From: CAVSUZ01 sp963795415
Lineage (GTDB): Bacteria > Pseudomonadota > Alphaproteobacteria > Acetobacterales > Acetobacteraceae
Assembly (NCBI GenBank): GCA_963795415.1
Contig: CAWCHQ010000003.1
Span: 186,001-250,000, forward strand
Direction of reading: 5' to 3'
DNA: 64,000 nucleotides
Positions 1-8,912 of this stretch are shown in pieces. The position numbers and the translations under genes were made by a program. Each line of letters starts with the position of its first letter. The stretch's first letter is position 1. The notes under the pieces are model-generated. The model had not been told where the DNA came from. It saw nothing but the letters and a program-made list of their open reading frames with translations, and searched no databases.

Positions 1-2
1 TG

Positions 3-251
3 TGGCCGACGCTCGTCGCGGTTGCCTGCCTGGTGACCATCTACACCATGCGAGCCTTCGACCTGATCTTCGCCATGACCCAGGGTGGTCCGCTGGACGC
101 CAGCAACGTGTTGCCTCTGCTGTCCTACCAGCTCTCGTTTCAGCGGTTCCATTTCGGCACGGGCGCGGCCGTCGGAAGCTTCTCCTTCATTATCGTACTT
201 GGTGTCGCCGTTCTGTATGTACGAACCCTCCGGCGGGAGGCGCTGCAGTGA
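3..251 (+). CDS. sugar ABC transporter permease, MalF-type (C-terminal end only)
   Basis: The last 82 codons of an inner-membrane permease; the gene begins outside the window. The visible part has the end of one hydrophobic segment, the stretch RAFDLIFAMTQGGP, which is typical of the region after the EAA loop in MalF/UgpA-type permeases, and a final membrane helix (GAAVGSFSFIIVLGVAVLYV) before a basic tail. It overlaps the next permease gene by four bases (GTGA), so the two are translationally coupled and probably form a heterodimeric importer channel. The substrate cannot be told from this fragment; a sugar or polyol is likely from the family. Confidence 0.85.
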   Translation, partial: WPTLVAVACLVTIYTMRAFDLIFAMTQGGPLDASNVLPLLSYQLSFQRFHFGTGAAVGSFSFIIVLGVAVLYVRTLRREALQ

Positions 252-1096
252 CCGCAGGCCTTCGCCGGATGCTTGGCCGCCGCGGGGTTCGTTCGCTGCT
301 GTGTCTGCTCGGCGCCATCGGCGTCGTTTGCTATCTCTTTCCCGTTTATTGGATGTTTATTTCAGGCCTGAAGACCTCGGCGGAAATCTTTGCCGACCCG
401 CCGAGCCTCGTGCCTGTTCATCCGACCCTCGCTGCATTCCGCTACGTGTTCGAAAGCGAAAACGTGGCACGCTATATGCGCAACAGCCTCGCCATCGCTG
501 TTCCCGTAACCGCCATCACACTCTTGCTTGGCTCCAGCGGAAGTTACGCGCTCAGCAGGTTGCGCACACCACTCGTGGACGCGGCATTGGTTCTGGCGCT
601 GATATTGCAAATTTTCCCGGACGCCTTACTGGCGACCCCGATGTTCATCATGTTCCGCCACTTCAACCTGCTGAACACGTTCACCGCCGTTATTCTCGCC
701 ACCAGCGCAAAATCCCTGGCCTTTGCACTGGTGATCCTGCGCCCCATGTACCGCCAGGTACCGCTCGAAATCGAGGAAGCATCGCGTGTAGACGGTTGCA
801 ACACCTGGCAGACCTTCTGGCGCATCGTGCTGCCGGTTATGCGGGTGCCATTGATCGTGGTCGGCGTGCTCAGCTTCGTCCAGGCCTGGGGCCAGTTCGT
901 CTATCCGCTGACCTTGCTCACCAGACAACAGTTGCAGCCCGCAACGGTCGGAATCTACAGCTTCATCGGCGCGGAATACGCCGACTGGGACCGGGTCATG
1001 GCGTTTGCCTCCATCTTCGCCCTTCCCGTCCTGTTCATATTCCTCCTTTTGCAGCGCAAGATTGTCGCGGGGCTTACCACCGGCGCCTTGAAATGA
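248..1096 (+). CDS. sugar ABC transporter permease, MalG-type
   Basis: A 282-residue inner-membrane permease, the second channel half of a carbohydrate importer. Six hydrophobic segments are visible, starting with LLCLLGAIGVVCYLFPVYW. The cytoplasmic EAA loop that docks on the ATPase reads EEASRVDGCNTWQTFWRIVLP-like around residues 180-200. The start is the GTG overlapping the stop of the upstream permease; an in-frame ATG lies 21 bases further on. No ATPase or binding-protein gene follows, so those subunits must lie upstream of the window. An unrelated gene follows on the opposite strand. Confidence 0.9.
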   Translation: MTAGLRRMLGRRGVRSLLCLLGAIGVVCYLFPVYWMFISGLKTSAEIFADPPSLVPVHPTLAAFRYVFESENVARYMRNSLAIAVPVTAITLLLGSSGSYALSRLRTPLVDAALVLALILQIFPDALLATPMFIMFRHFNLLNTFTAVILATSAKSLAFALVILRPMYRQVPLEIEEASRVDGCNTWQTFWRIVLPVMRVPLIVVGVLSFVQAWGQFVYPLTLLTRQQLQPATVGIYSFIGAEYADWDRVMAFASIFALPVLFIFLLLQRKIVAGLTTGALK

Positions 1097-1112
1097 GCTA
1101 CTGATCCAGCGT

Positions 1113-2135
1113 TCAGCCGGCCTCGCCTTCACTTTCCTCGTCGTAGCCAAGCAGCCGCAGTGCGCGCCCCGATTTCCCGCGCAACGAAGCAGCGTGAATG
1201 AGGGCCTCCTCGCGACCGTGGGTGACCCATATATGCGGCGCACCCACCTCGTCGATCGTTGCGTTGAGGCCAGGCCAGTCCGCATGGTCGGAGATGACCA
1301 GGGGAAGTTCCACGCCCTGTGACTTGGCGCGCTGGCGAACGCGCATCCAGCCGGAGGCGAGGGCGACCACGGGATCTGTCAGGCGGCGGGCCCACCGGTC
1401 CGCCGCAGCGCCGGGGGGCGCCAGCACGATTTGCCCAACCAGGTCTGATTTGGCGGCGGCCGTCGCTGGACGGAGATCGCCGAGAGGGACGCCAAGGGAC
1501 TCGTCCGCATCGCACAGAGGGACGAGGGCGCCGTGGATCCAGATCGGGCGATCCCATCCCGTCTGTCGGAGCAGAGCGATCAGCCGCTGGCACTTGCCGA
1601 GCGCGTAGCAGCCCACAAGATGGGTGCGGTCAGGAAACAGTTGCAGACTGGCGAGAAGCTGGCCGATCTCGTGCTCCGGTTCGGGGTGGCAGAAGACCGG
1701 CAGGGCGAAAGTTGCTTCGGTCACGAAGACGTCGCAGGGCACGGGGATAAAGGGAGCGCAGGTGGGATCCGGCTGGCGCTTGTAGTCGCCGCTGACGACG
1801 GCCCGGCAGCCTTGGTATTCGAGAACGACTTGGGCGCTGCCGAGAACGTGGCCAGCGGGGTGAAGGGTCAGGCGGACCCCGTTTACGTCCAGGTTTTCGC
1901 CGGTCGGCAACGGTTGGTGTGTCTCGCCGGCGCGCTCCCCGAGGCGGGTGCGCATGATCGCGAGTGTCTCTGGCGTGGCGAGGACGTGTTTGTGGCCGGG
2001 GCGGGCGTGGTCGGAGTGGGCATGGGTTATGACCGCCCGTTCTACGGCGCGGGTGGGGTCGATAAAAAAATCGCCTGGGTCGCAGCACAGGCCTTGCGGC
2101 GTCGGCTTCAGCCACAGCGCAGGATTGGCCGCCAC
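1113..2135 (-). CDS. ligase-associated DNA exonuclease (metallo-beta-lactamase/beta-CASP)
   Basis: A 340-residue cytoplasmic nuclease of the family usually found beside an ATP-dependent DNA ligase and an Lhr-type helicase in a bacterial repair system. The metal site motif HAHSDHARPG spans residues 38-47, with further metal-ligand regions HPAGH near residue 92, GDYKRQPD near 117 and SDHADWPG near 281. The full domain is present and length fits the family. Neither the ligase nor the helicase is within the window; the flanking genes are a sugar importer and a small membrane protein, so this copy is an orphan here. A general MBL-fold RNase is the alternative, but GDYKRQPDPT favours the DNA exonuclease family. 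Confidence 0.85.
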   Translation of the reverse strand: MAANPALWLKPTPQGLCCDPGDFFIDPTRAVERAVITHAHSDHARPGHKHVLATPETLAIMRTRLGERAGETHQPLPTGENLDVNGVRLTLHPAGHVLGSAQVVLEYQGCRAVVSGDYKRQPDPTCAPFIPVPCDVFVTEATFALPVFCHPEPEHEIGQLLASLQLFPDRTHLVGCYALGKCQRLIALLRQTGWDRPIWIHGALVPLCDADESLGVPLGDLRPATAAAKSDLVGQIVLAPPGAAADRWARRLTDPVVALASGWMRVRQRAKSQGVELPLVISDHADWPGLNATIDEVGAPHIWVTHGREEALIHAASLRGKSGRALRLLGYDEESEGEAG

Positions 2136-2153
2136 CTTCCGGCCCGGCTCTGT

Positions 2154-2597
2154 TCAGGCGCGGCGGCGACGCTCCTGATCGGCCCAGGGGGAGCGGGCGG
2201 ATCCGGCAAGAAGGCGCTGGGTCATGTGGACGGCACCCGCAAACGCGACCAGTAGCGCGGCGAGCCAGCAGATGCGGGATTGGTACCCGCCGATGACGAT
2301 GAGGCCGACGAACAAGACGGTTATACCGGTAATGCCTCCGCCGCGGACGCCACGCTGCGAGCCGAGGACGGCAAGGGCGATGAACACGGCGAAGAGCGCC
2401 AGGGCGACGGCATGGACCACGTCGAACGCCTGATTAAAGAGCAGGGTGATGCTGCTGTTGAGGGTGTATTGCAGGCGGTCAAGCGCCAGCCAGACACTCT
2501 GCATGACGTCCCATGGGCCAATCAGATAGAACAGCAGGGCGAGCATTGCGCCGCCGAGCCAGACGATTGCGACGGTGTTGCGGGACACGGCGTTCAC
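2154..2597 (-). CDS. small integral membrane protein, unknown function
   Basis: A 147-residue protein with about four hydrophobic segments: residues 9-28 (VAIVWLGGAMLALLFYLIG), 59-78 (VVHAVALALFAVFIALAVLG), 87-103 and 108-123. The C-terminus is short and basic. It lies 18 bases upstream of the exonuclease gene on the same strand, so the two may be co-transcribed. No family was recognised. The reading frame is open throughout and typical of GC-rich coding DNA, so the gene is probably real. Confidence 0.6.
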   Translation of the reverse strand: MNAVSRNTVAIVWLGGAMLALLFYLIGPWDVMQSVWLALDRLQYTLNSSITLLFNQAFDVVHAVALALFAVFIALAVLGSQRGVRGGGITGITVLFVGLIVIGGYQSRICWLAALLVAFAGAVHMTQRLLAGSARSPWADQERRRRA

Positions 2598-2698
2598 GGT
2601 TCCTTGTTGGGGCGCCCGGTATTTGGGGGCGCTGGGGGGCGGGCACCAGACCCGGATGGTTGACTCGCGGCCTTCGGCTTGCCTCTTGCGAGGCGCCG

Positions 2699-3739
2699 AT
2701 GGACGTCGCCGAATTCGACTTCGATCTTCCGCTTGGCCGGATTGCGCAGCACCCCGCGCGGCCCCGGGATTCCGCGCGGCTGCTGCACATAGAGGGGGAA
2801 CTGCAAGAGCTTCTGATACGCGACCTGCCGGGTTTGCTTCGGCCCGGTGACTTGCTGGTCAGCAACGATACAAGGGTAATCCCCGCGCAGCTGGCCGCCT
2901 GGCGTGGAAAGGCCCGGATCGGGATCACGCTCGACCGGCCGGTAACGGGCCGCGGGGCGTGGAGCGCACTGGCCCGCAATACCCGCCGGCTGCACGCGGG
3001 TGACGAGCTGGAATTCCAAGGGGCGGATCAGTTGCGGGCCAGAGTGGAGGCGCGATTGTCGGACGGCAGTGTGCGGCTGGCGTTCAATTTGACTGGGCCA
3101 GATTTTGCCGCGGCGCTGCAGCAGGCGGGCGCGCTGGCTTTGCCGCCCTATATCGAGCGGCCCTCGGGTCCGTTGCCGGAGGATGCGGATGACTACCAGA
3201 CGGTGTTTGCGCGCGACGCGGGGGCGGTGGCAGCGCCCACCGCGGGCCTGCACTTCACCCCCGGGCTACTGGAGGCGCTGGACGCTCGCGGTGTGCGGCG
3301 CACGACCGTAACGCTGCACGTGGGGGCGGGGACATTTTTGCCGGTGCGCAATGGGGACGTCACCAAACATCACATGCACGCCGAGCGGGGTGAGATCAGC
3401 GCCGCAGCGGCGGACGCCATGAATGAGACGCGCGCGGCAGGCGGACGGATAGTCGCGGTGGGGACCACGTCGTTGCGGCTGATCGAAACGGCCGCATCGC
3501 CGGACGGGTCCGTGGCTCCATTCCATGGCGAGACCGACCTGTTCATCCTCCCCGGATACCGGTTCAGGGCTGTGGATGTATTGATGACCAACTTCCATTT
3601 ACCGCGGTCCACGCTGTTTATGCTGGTCTGCGCCTTCGCAGGGACGGAGCGGATGCGGGCCGCGTATGAGTATGCGATCGCGCATTCGTTCCGCTTCTAC
3701 TCGTATGGCGATGCCTGTCTGATCGAGCGGGCGCGGTGA
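2699..3739 (+). CDS. queA: S-adenosylmethionine:tRNA ribosyltransferase-isomerase
   Basis: A 346-residue enzyme that transfers and isomerises the ribosyl part of SAM onto preQ1 in tRNA, giving epoxyqueuosine. Family landmarks are the N-terminal FDFDLPLGRIAQHPA, SNDTRVIPA, the block VAAPTAGLHFTPGLL, VGAGTFLPV, and the C-terminal TNFHLPRSTLFMLV. The ATG at 2699 is chosen because MDVAEFDFDLP matches the usual start; the frame is open further upstream but without family similarity. It is the first gene of queA-tgt-queF and overlaps tgt by four bases. Confidence 0.96.
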   Translation: MDVAEFDFDLPLGRIAQHPARPRDSARLLHIEGELQELLIRDLPGLLRPGDLLVSNDTRVIPAQLAAWRGKARIGITLDRPVTGRGAWSALARNTRRLHAGDELEFQGADQLRARVEARLSDGSVRLAFNLTGPDFAAALQQAGALALPPYIERPSGPLPEDADDYQTVFARDAGAVAAPTAGLHFTPGLLEALDARGVRRTTVTLHVGAGTFLPVRNGDVTKHHMHAERGEISAAAADAMNETRAAGGRIVAVGTTSLRLIETAASPDGSVAPFHGETDLFILPGYRFRAVDVLMTNFHLPRSTLFMLVCAFAGTERMRAAYEYAIAHSFRFYSYGDACLIERAR

Positions 3740-4827
3740 GCGGTCTTCGGTTTCGCGTGACGGCGCGGGATGGGGCAGCGCGGGCCGGGGTGCTGGAAAC
3801 CGCCCATGGAACTGTACAGACGCCAACGTTCATGCCCGTGGGAACGGCCGGAACGGTGAAGGCGACGACTGCCGACGCAGTGCGCGCGACCGGCGCCCAA
3901 ATCGTGCTGGGCAATACGTATCATTTGATGCTGCGACCCGGCGCCGAGCGAGTGGCGAGGCTCGGCGGATTGCACCAATTCATGGATTGGCCGGGTCCAA
4001 TCCTGACGGATTCCGGCGGCTTTCAGGTGATGTCGCTGGCAAAGCTGCGGAAGATTGATGCCGACGGCGTGACGTTCCAATCGCATATCGACGGATCGTC
4101 GCACCGGCTTACGCCGGCGCGGTCGGTCGAGATCCAGGCTTTGCTGGATGCGACGGTCACGATGGTGCTGGATGAATGCACGCCCTTTCCCGCGACGGAA
4201 GCGGAGGCCGCTCGCTCCATGGAATTATCCGTCCGGTGGGCGGGGATGTCGAAGCAGGCGTTCCGCCAGCGGGACGGGTACGGCTTGTTTGGGATCGTGC
4301 AGGGCAGTGTGTATCCGGGGTTGCGGGTTAAATCAGCCACCGCGCTGCGGGCGATCGGGTTCGACGGATACGCTGTTGGTGGGCTAGCAGTCGGTGAGGG
4401 ACAGGCGGCAATGTTCTCGGTTCTGGATGCGACCGTGCCGCATCTGCCGGCGGAAAGGCCCCGCTATCTGATGGGGGTAGGGATGCCGGAGGATATTATT
4501 GGCGCGGTCAGGCGCGGCATTGACATGTTCGACTGTGTCATTCCGACACGCTCAGGCCGAATGGCGCGCGCATACACCAGCGAGGGAGTGTTGAACCTTC
4601 GGAACGCGAGATTTGCCGATGATGCCGCGGCCTTGGACCCAATATGCGACTGCGTGGCGTGCAGGCGGCATTCGCGCGCCTACCTGCATCATTTGTTTCG
4701 AGCAAGCGAGATGCTGGGGCCGATGCTGCTAACGTGTCACAATCTGACGTACTACCAGGACTTGATGCGGAGCTTGCGTCGGATGATCGTGGAGGGAACC
4801 ATCAGCCGGTTTGCAAATGATGAATGA
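3736..4827 (+). CDS. tgt: tRNA-guanine transglycosylase
   Basis: A 363-residue enzyme that exchanges G34 for preQ1 in GU(N)-anticodon tRNAs. Visible landmarks are TPTFMPVGTAGTVKA, the active-site DSGGFQVMSL, FGIVQGSVYPGLR, GGLAVGE, the catalytic Asp region DMFDCVIPTR, and the zinc site CDCVACRRHSRAYLHH near the C-terminus. The GTG start overlaps the queA stop (GTGA). The gene is full length. Its 3' end overlaps queF, so all three queuosine genes are translationally coupled. Confidence 0.97.
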   Translation: MSGLRFRVTARDGAARAGVLETAHGTVQTPTFMPVGTAGTVKATTADAVRATGAQIVLGNTYHLMLRPGAERVARLGGLHQFMDWPGPILTDSGGFQVMSLAKLRKIDADGVTFQSHIDGSSHRLTPARSVEIQALLDATVTMVLDECTPFPATEAEAARSMELSVRWAGMSKQAFRQRDGYGLFGIVQGSVYPGLRVKSATALRAIGFDGYAVGGLAVGEGQAAMFSVLDATVPHLPAERPRYLMGVGMPEDIIGAVRRGIDMFDCVIPTRSGRMARAYTSEGVLNLRNARFADDAAALDPICDCVACRRHSRAYLHHLFRASEMLGPMLLTCHNLTYYQDLMRSLRRMIVEGTISRFANDE

Positions 4828-5269
4828 GCCAACGCAGCTTGGGCGTCGGGTTGAAATTCCTGCTTCACCGGAGCAGGCAAAGCTGGAGCGGGTGGCGAAT
4901 CCGTCGCCGGGGCAGGGCTATGTAATCCGATTTACGTGCCCGGAGTTTACGTCACTTTGTCCGATTACCGGGCAGCCGGATTTTGCACATATCGTTTTCG
5001 ATTATATCCCACGCGAATGGATTGTTGAGAGCAAATCATTAAAGCTGTACCTGGCTTCGTTCCGCAACTACGGTGCGTTCCATGAAGCGTGCACCATGGC
5101 GATTGTGAAGCGGTTGGTGGACTTGCTCGATCCGGTGTGGCTGCGCATCGGCGCTTACTGGTATCCGCGTGGCGGCATCCCGATCGATGTGTTCTGGCAG
5201 AGCGGTGCGCCACCAGACGGAGCATGGATTCCGCCGCAGGATGTCACGCCCTATCGGGGCCGCGGTTAG
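4817..5269 (+). CDS. queF: NADPH-dependent 7-cyano-7-deazaguanine reductase
   Basis: A short, unimodular QueF of about 150 residues that reduces preQ0 to preQ1, the substrate of Tgt. The nucleophile-bearing FTSLCPITGQPD and the QueF signature ESKSLKLYLASFRN are both present, followed by the substrate Glu region FHEACT. The start is one of two adjacent ATGs at 4817 and 4820, overlapping the tgt end by 11 or 8 bases. The stop overlaps the convergent downstream gene by three bases. No queCDE genes are in the window, so preQ0 must be made from another locus or taken up. Confidence 0.95.
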   Translation: MMNEPTQLGRRVEIPASPEQAKLERVANPSPGQGYVIRFTCPEFTSLCPITGQPDFAHIVFDYIPREWIVESKSLKLYLASFRNYGAFHEACTMAIVKRLVDLLDPVWLRIGAYWYPRGGIPIDVFWQSGAPPDGAWIPPQDVTPYRGRG

Positions 5270-6003
5270 GGTGCTGCCGACCGAAATGCCTCTTCCAACA
5301 GAACCGGCACGGTGCGGCTGACGTTTTGCTCCAGTGCCAGGTCCACATCGCCCGGATATCCGGCATCCATCAGTTCACGGCCTGAAACCGAAAGCCGGAT
5401 CAGGCTATCCAGCCGGTTTCCGATAGCACGAAAGGCGCCCCGGGCGATCTCGGCTTCCGGGCAGCATGGATAATCCAAAGCGTCCAGAATGGCGCCAGCG
5501 CCAAGGAAGTCCTCGACCGCGGGCCGGAAGCTTCCGTCGGGCCAGAGCTCGCCGGCCGGTATCACGGCGACTGGCCGGTTGTCTGCCAGCACGCGTGCGG
5601 TCCGGGCGACAGCAGCCGCGTTCCGAAGGCAACCGGCGATTACCGTGACCGGCTTGGGTGTGTGACTGGCCGCAAAGGAAAGGCGCGATCCGTTAGGTGA
5701 GGGCAGCATTATTTTAGTTCCAGCAGTGATCGCGGTTAGGCTGACGGGCGAGAGGCTGAACTGACTGCGAGCTTCCTGCCGTCGTCCAGCAAGGATTGCC
5801 CCAACTCGCGCGGCGGCCGTTTGCGCACCGTGCGAGTCGTCGAACGGAAAGGGGTAAACAATCGCGCCGCGCGACACCGCAATATCGACCGCTGTCGAGA
5901 AGGACAGCACGTCCACGATCACAACTACCGACGCCTGCGCACAAACCGCCTGGACGCCGGGCAGCCCCCATTCGCTCAGTGCCTGCACCGTTCCCGCCGC
6001 CAC
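5266..6003 (-). CDS. 2-phosphosulfolactate phosphatase family protein (ComB-like)
   Basis: A 245-residue protein of the ComB family, whose founding members dephosphorylate 2-phosphosulfolactate in archaeal coenzyme M synthesis. DVLSFSTAVDIAVSRGA matches the family N-terminus. Also visible are SPNGSRLSFAA, the small-residue run AGCLRNAAAVA, and IPAGE with the acidic VEDFLGAGAIL. Coenzyme M synthesis is not expected in this organism and no other sulfolactate gene is nearby, so the true substrate is open. It converges tail to tail on queF with a few bases of overlap, with no obvious functional link. Confidence 0.8.
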   Translation of the reverse strand: MAAGTVQALSEWGLPGVQAVCAQASVVVIVDVLSFSTAVDIAVSRGAIVYPFPFDDSHGAQTAAARVGAILAGRRQEARSQFSLSPVSLTAITAGTKIMLPSPNGSRLSFAASHTPKPVTVIAGCLRNAAAVARTARVLADNRPVAVIPAGELWPDGSFRPAVEDFLGAGAILDALDYPCCPEAEIARGAFRAIGNRLDSLIRLSVSGRELMDAGYPGDVDLALEQNVSRTVPVLLEEAFRSAAP

Positions 6004-6053
6004 GTCGCTGACGCTGCAGGATCACAACGTCAGCATGTGGCGGCAAGGGCCGG

Positions 6054-8384
6054 TCAGGTCGAAAGTTGCGTCCCGATCGGCAGGCTGCGGATACGCTTGC
6101 CGGTCGCTGCGAAGATTGCGTTGCACAACGCCGGGGCGAACGGCGGCAGCGGCGGCTCACCCACCCCGCTGGAAGGAATGTTCCAGTCGGCGGGGATGAT
6201 GTGAACCCGGACATCCAACGGGACTTCCTGGATGCGTGCAACCCGATAGCCGTCGAAGTTGGTTTGTTGCGCGCGGCCGTTCTTAAAGGTGATTTCCGAG
6301 TTCTTGGCGAGCGCGGTCCCCATGACGGCAGCCCCCTCGGTCTGCGAACGGATACGTTCGGGGTTCACGTAGAACCCGCAGTCGATCGCAGTGTCCACGC
6401 GCGGGATGCTGAGGTTGCCGTGATCGTCCACCTTCACGTGCACAACGGTGGAGACATAGGTCAGGAAGCTGCGGTGGGTGGCAATCCCCATGCCTTCGCC
6501 TTTCGGCAGCGGCTTGCCCCACCCGGCACCTTCGGCGGCGACCTCCGTCACGCGGCGCAGACGCCCGGTCTCGATCGGATACGTCTCGACCGGGTCACCA
6601 TAGTTCCAGAAATCCTTCACACCGCCGAACTTGCGCGCATCGAGCACGCGGTCGGGACCGATCAGCTCCAGCAGCATGTCCTTCGGATCGCGCCCGGTGG
6701 CTGCGGCGATTTCCGCCACCATGGACTGGATCGCAAAGCCATGCGGGATATTGGAGACCGACCGGAACCAGCCGATGCGCGTGTGCGCCGGGCAAGCACC
6801 GTTTTCGCAGCGCAGGTTGGGGATGTCGAGCGGGTTATCGGTGACGCCCATGCCGAGTTCAAACGGCGCCTCGTGGTCGGCGCCGGCCTTGAACGTGGAA
6901 AGAATCGTCGGCGCGACAGTTCGGTGACGCCACGCGATAACCTTGCCGTTTGCATCCAGTCCGGCGTCTATCCGTTCCACCGAGACGGTGTGATAGAAAT
7001 CGTGCTGGATGTCGTCCTCGCGCGTCCAGGTAAGCTTCACCGGGCCGCCGATTGCTTTGGAAACCAGCGCCGCTTCCAGCACGTAATCCCATTTGGACTT
7101 GCGGCCGAACGCGCCGCCCAGCAGCGGAACATTGACCGTAACGTTTTGGACAGGAATGCCGAGCATTTCCGCCAGATCATCGCGGCACCCGCCAGGGCTC
7201 TGGGTCGCAGCAAACGCGATGCATTCCGGACCCGCCTTGCCGCTGGTCACATGCACGGTGGCCGAGGGCGGCTCCATGCTCGCATGGGCAATGTGCGGGA
7301 TGTAGTATTGCGCGGTGACGACCTTGGCGGCGGATTTCAGCGTGCCCTCGGCATCGCCGTCGTTGCGGACGACAAGACCAGGCTGGCTTGCCGTTTGCTC
7401 CATGTCCTTGCGGAAAGCGACGGAGTCGTAGCTGGCGTTGGGTCCATCCTCCCAGGTGATTTTCAGTTTCTCACGCCCTTGAATGGCCGAGCCGGTGTTG
7501 CGGGCTATAACAGCGACGCCGCCGAGAGGTTTGAACTTGCTCGGCCAGGGCCAGCCCTGGACTTCGACAACCTTTTCGACCCCCGGCACCTTGAGGGCTT
7601 CAGTAGCATCGAAGGACACGAGCTTGCCGCCGGTAACCGGCGGGCGGGCAATAACGGCGAATTTCATGCCGGGTATTTTGGCGTCGATGCCGTAGGTCGC
7701 GTGTCCCACAGTGATATCGTGCAGGTCCACGATGGGGATGGAGCCGGTACCGATATACCGGAAATCGCGCGGGTCCTTCAGCCGCAGCGTTTCCACGGCC
7801 GGTGTGGGCAGCTCACTCGCAGTTTTTGCGAGCTCGCCGTACCCGAGCATATTCCCCAATTCCAGGTGTACCACTTTGTGGTTTTCAGCACGCACCTGGG
7901 ATACGTCCACGCCCCAGCGCTTGGCCGCCGCTTGCTCCAGCATCGTACGCATGGCCGCGCCGCACTGGCGCATCGGCTGCACCCAGTGGCGCACGCTGCG
8001 TGAGCCGTCCGTGTCCTGATTGCCGTATGTCTTTTCGTCTCCGGGGGCCTGCTGGATGCTCACCTGCGCCCAGTCGGCTTCGAGCTCGTCGGCAAGGATC
8101 ATAGGCAGGCTGGTGCGGGCGGCGCCGGTACCCATCTCCGCGCGAGCCGCGATGATAGTTACCAATCCCGACGGGTCGATCGCGACAAAAACATGTGGAC
8201 TGTTGACGGTGCCGCCCGGCATGTCGCCGGCGCCCGTCGCCCAGTCGGCACGTGCACCGCCCGGCAACAGGCTGGTAGCGATAACGAGCGTTCCCGCGGC
8301 GACGGCGCCCTTGAGCAGAAACCTTCTGCTCACGTTGACGACGGTTCCTGGCCTGATCGAGGTGGGTTCAAACATGTGCGTCAT
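6054..8384 (-). CDS. periplasmic molybdopterin hydroxylase, large subunit (IorB/aldehyde oxidase-like)
   Basis: A 776-residue xanthine dehydrogenase-family Mo subunit with a twin-arginine export signal: SRRFLLKGAVAAGTLVIATS at residues 19-38. This fits the isoquinoline 1-oxidoreductase beta type, which works in the periplasm and passes electrons through a small 2Fe-2S subunit. Cofactor-site landmarks include LGGAFGRKSKWDY, GWFRSVSN and the C-terminal GVGEPPLPPFAPA carrying the conserved catalytic glutamate. It follows the 2Fe-2S subunit gene by three bases, as in iorAB operons. The substrate is probably an aldehyde or N-heterocycle; the PQQ dehydrogenase upstream suggests an aldehyde. Confidence 0.88.
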   Translation of the reverse strand: MTHMFEPTSIRPGTVVNVSRRFLLKGAVAAGTLVIATSLLPGGARADWATGAGDMPGGTVNSPHVFVAIDPSGLVTIIAARAEMGTGAARTSLPMILADELEADWAQVSIQQAPGDEKTYGNQDTDGSRSVRHWVQPMRQCGAAMRTMLEQAAAKRWGVDVSQVRAENHKVVHLELGNMLGYGELAKTASELPTPAVETLRLKDPRDFRYIGTGSIPIVDLHDITVGHATYGIDAKIPGMKFAVIARPPVTGGKLVSFDATEALKVPGVEKVVEVQGWPWPSKFKPLGGVAVIARNTGSAIQGREKLKITWEDGPNASYDSVAFRKDMEQTASQPGLVVRNDGDAEGTLKSAAKVVTAQYYIPHIAHASMEPPSATVHVTSGKAGPECIAFAATQSPGGCRDDLAEMLGIPVQNVTVNVPLLGGAFGRKSKWDYVLEAALVSKAIGGPVKLTWTREDDIQHDFYHTVSVERIDAGLDANGKVIAWRHRTVAPTILSTFKAGADHEAPFELGMGVTDNPLDIPNLRCENGACPAHTRIGWFRSVSNIPHGFAIQSMVAEIAAATGRDPKDMLLELIGPDRVLDARKFGGVKDFWNYGDPVETYPIETGRLRRVTEVAAEGAGWGKPLPKGEGMGIATHRSFLTYVSTVVHVKVDDHGNLSIPRVDTAIDCGFYVNPERIRSQTEGAAVMGTALAKNSEITFKNGRAQQTNFDGYRVARIQEVPLDVRVHIIPADWNIPSSGVGEPPLPPFAPALCNAIFAATGKRIRSLPIGTQLST

Positions 8385-8387
8385 GGC

Positions 8388-8840
8388 TCAGACTCCTGTC
8401 GAAGCAAGGCGCACGGCCTCGGCAATGCGCTGGTAACAGCCGCAACGACATATATTGCCTGACATCACCGTCAGGATGTCTTCATCGGTCGGCTTGGGAT
8501 TGCTGGCCAGCAGTGCGACGGCCTGCATGATCTGGCCGGCGTGGCGGTACCCGCATTGCGGCGCGCTGGTCTCCCGCCACGCACGCTGCACGGGATGATT
8601 CCCCTCGGCATCGAGGCCCTCGATGGTCACAACGGGCTTGTCCGCGACGTCGCTGACCGCGACGATGCAGGAGCGGACGGCCTTTCCATCAAGATGGACG
8701 GTGCAAGCTCCACAAAGCCCTGCACCGCAGCCGAATTTGGTGCCTGTGAGACCAACCTCATCGCGCAGCACCCAAAGCAGGGGTACGGACGGGTCTCCGT
8801 CATAAGTATGTTGTTGCCCGTTGATGTTGAGAGTAACCAT
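8388..8840 (-). CDS. 2Fe-2S small subunit of Mo hydroxylase (IorA-like), one cluster cysteine replaced
   Basis: A 150-residue electron-transfer subunit with two 2Fe-2S domains. The plant-type N-terminal cluster site is intact (GCGAGLCGACTVHLDG with a later Cys in VRSC). The C-terminal cluster normally uses C-x2-C and CxC. Here the first half reads QCGYRHAGQIM, so the second cysteine is arginine (codon CGC, one change from TGC), while NICRCGC is intact. This would be expected to disturb the cluster nearest the Mo site unless it is a sequencing error. It has no signal peptide; by family precedent it would be exported with the Tat-bearing large subunit encoded three bases downstream. Confidence 0.88.
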   Translation of the reverse strand: MVTLNINGQQHTYDGDPSVPLLWVLRDEVGLTGTKFGCGAGLCGACTVHLDGKAVRSCIVAVSDVADKPVVTIEGLDAEGNHPVQRAWRETSAPQCGYRHAGQIMQAVALLASNPKPTDEDILTVMSGNICRCGCYQRIAEAVRLASTGV

Positions 8841-8912
8841 TTCAGCTCCTCCTGAAAGGGAAGAGCGGCCGCCGGATCATGGCGGCCGCTCCGCTTCGTT
8901 TGGCGAGGGGTC

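Noticed and set aside
85..1104. A long open frame overlapping both sugar permeases
   Set aside because: It is an Arg-rich shadow frame of GC-rich coding DNA; the other frames match permease helices and motifs.
6066..8003. A 645-codon open frame on the + strand
   Set aside because: It is antisense to the Mo hydroxylase, which has clear family motifs; the + frame has no recognisable domain.
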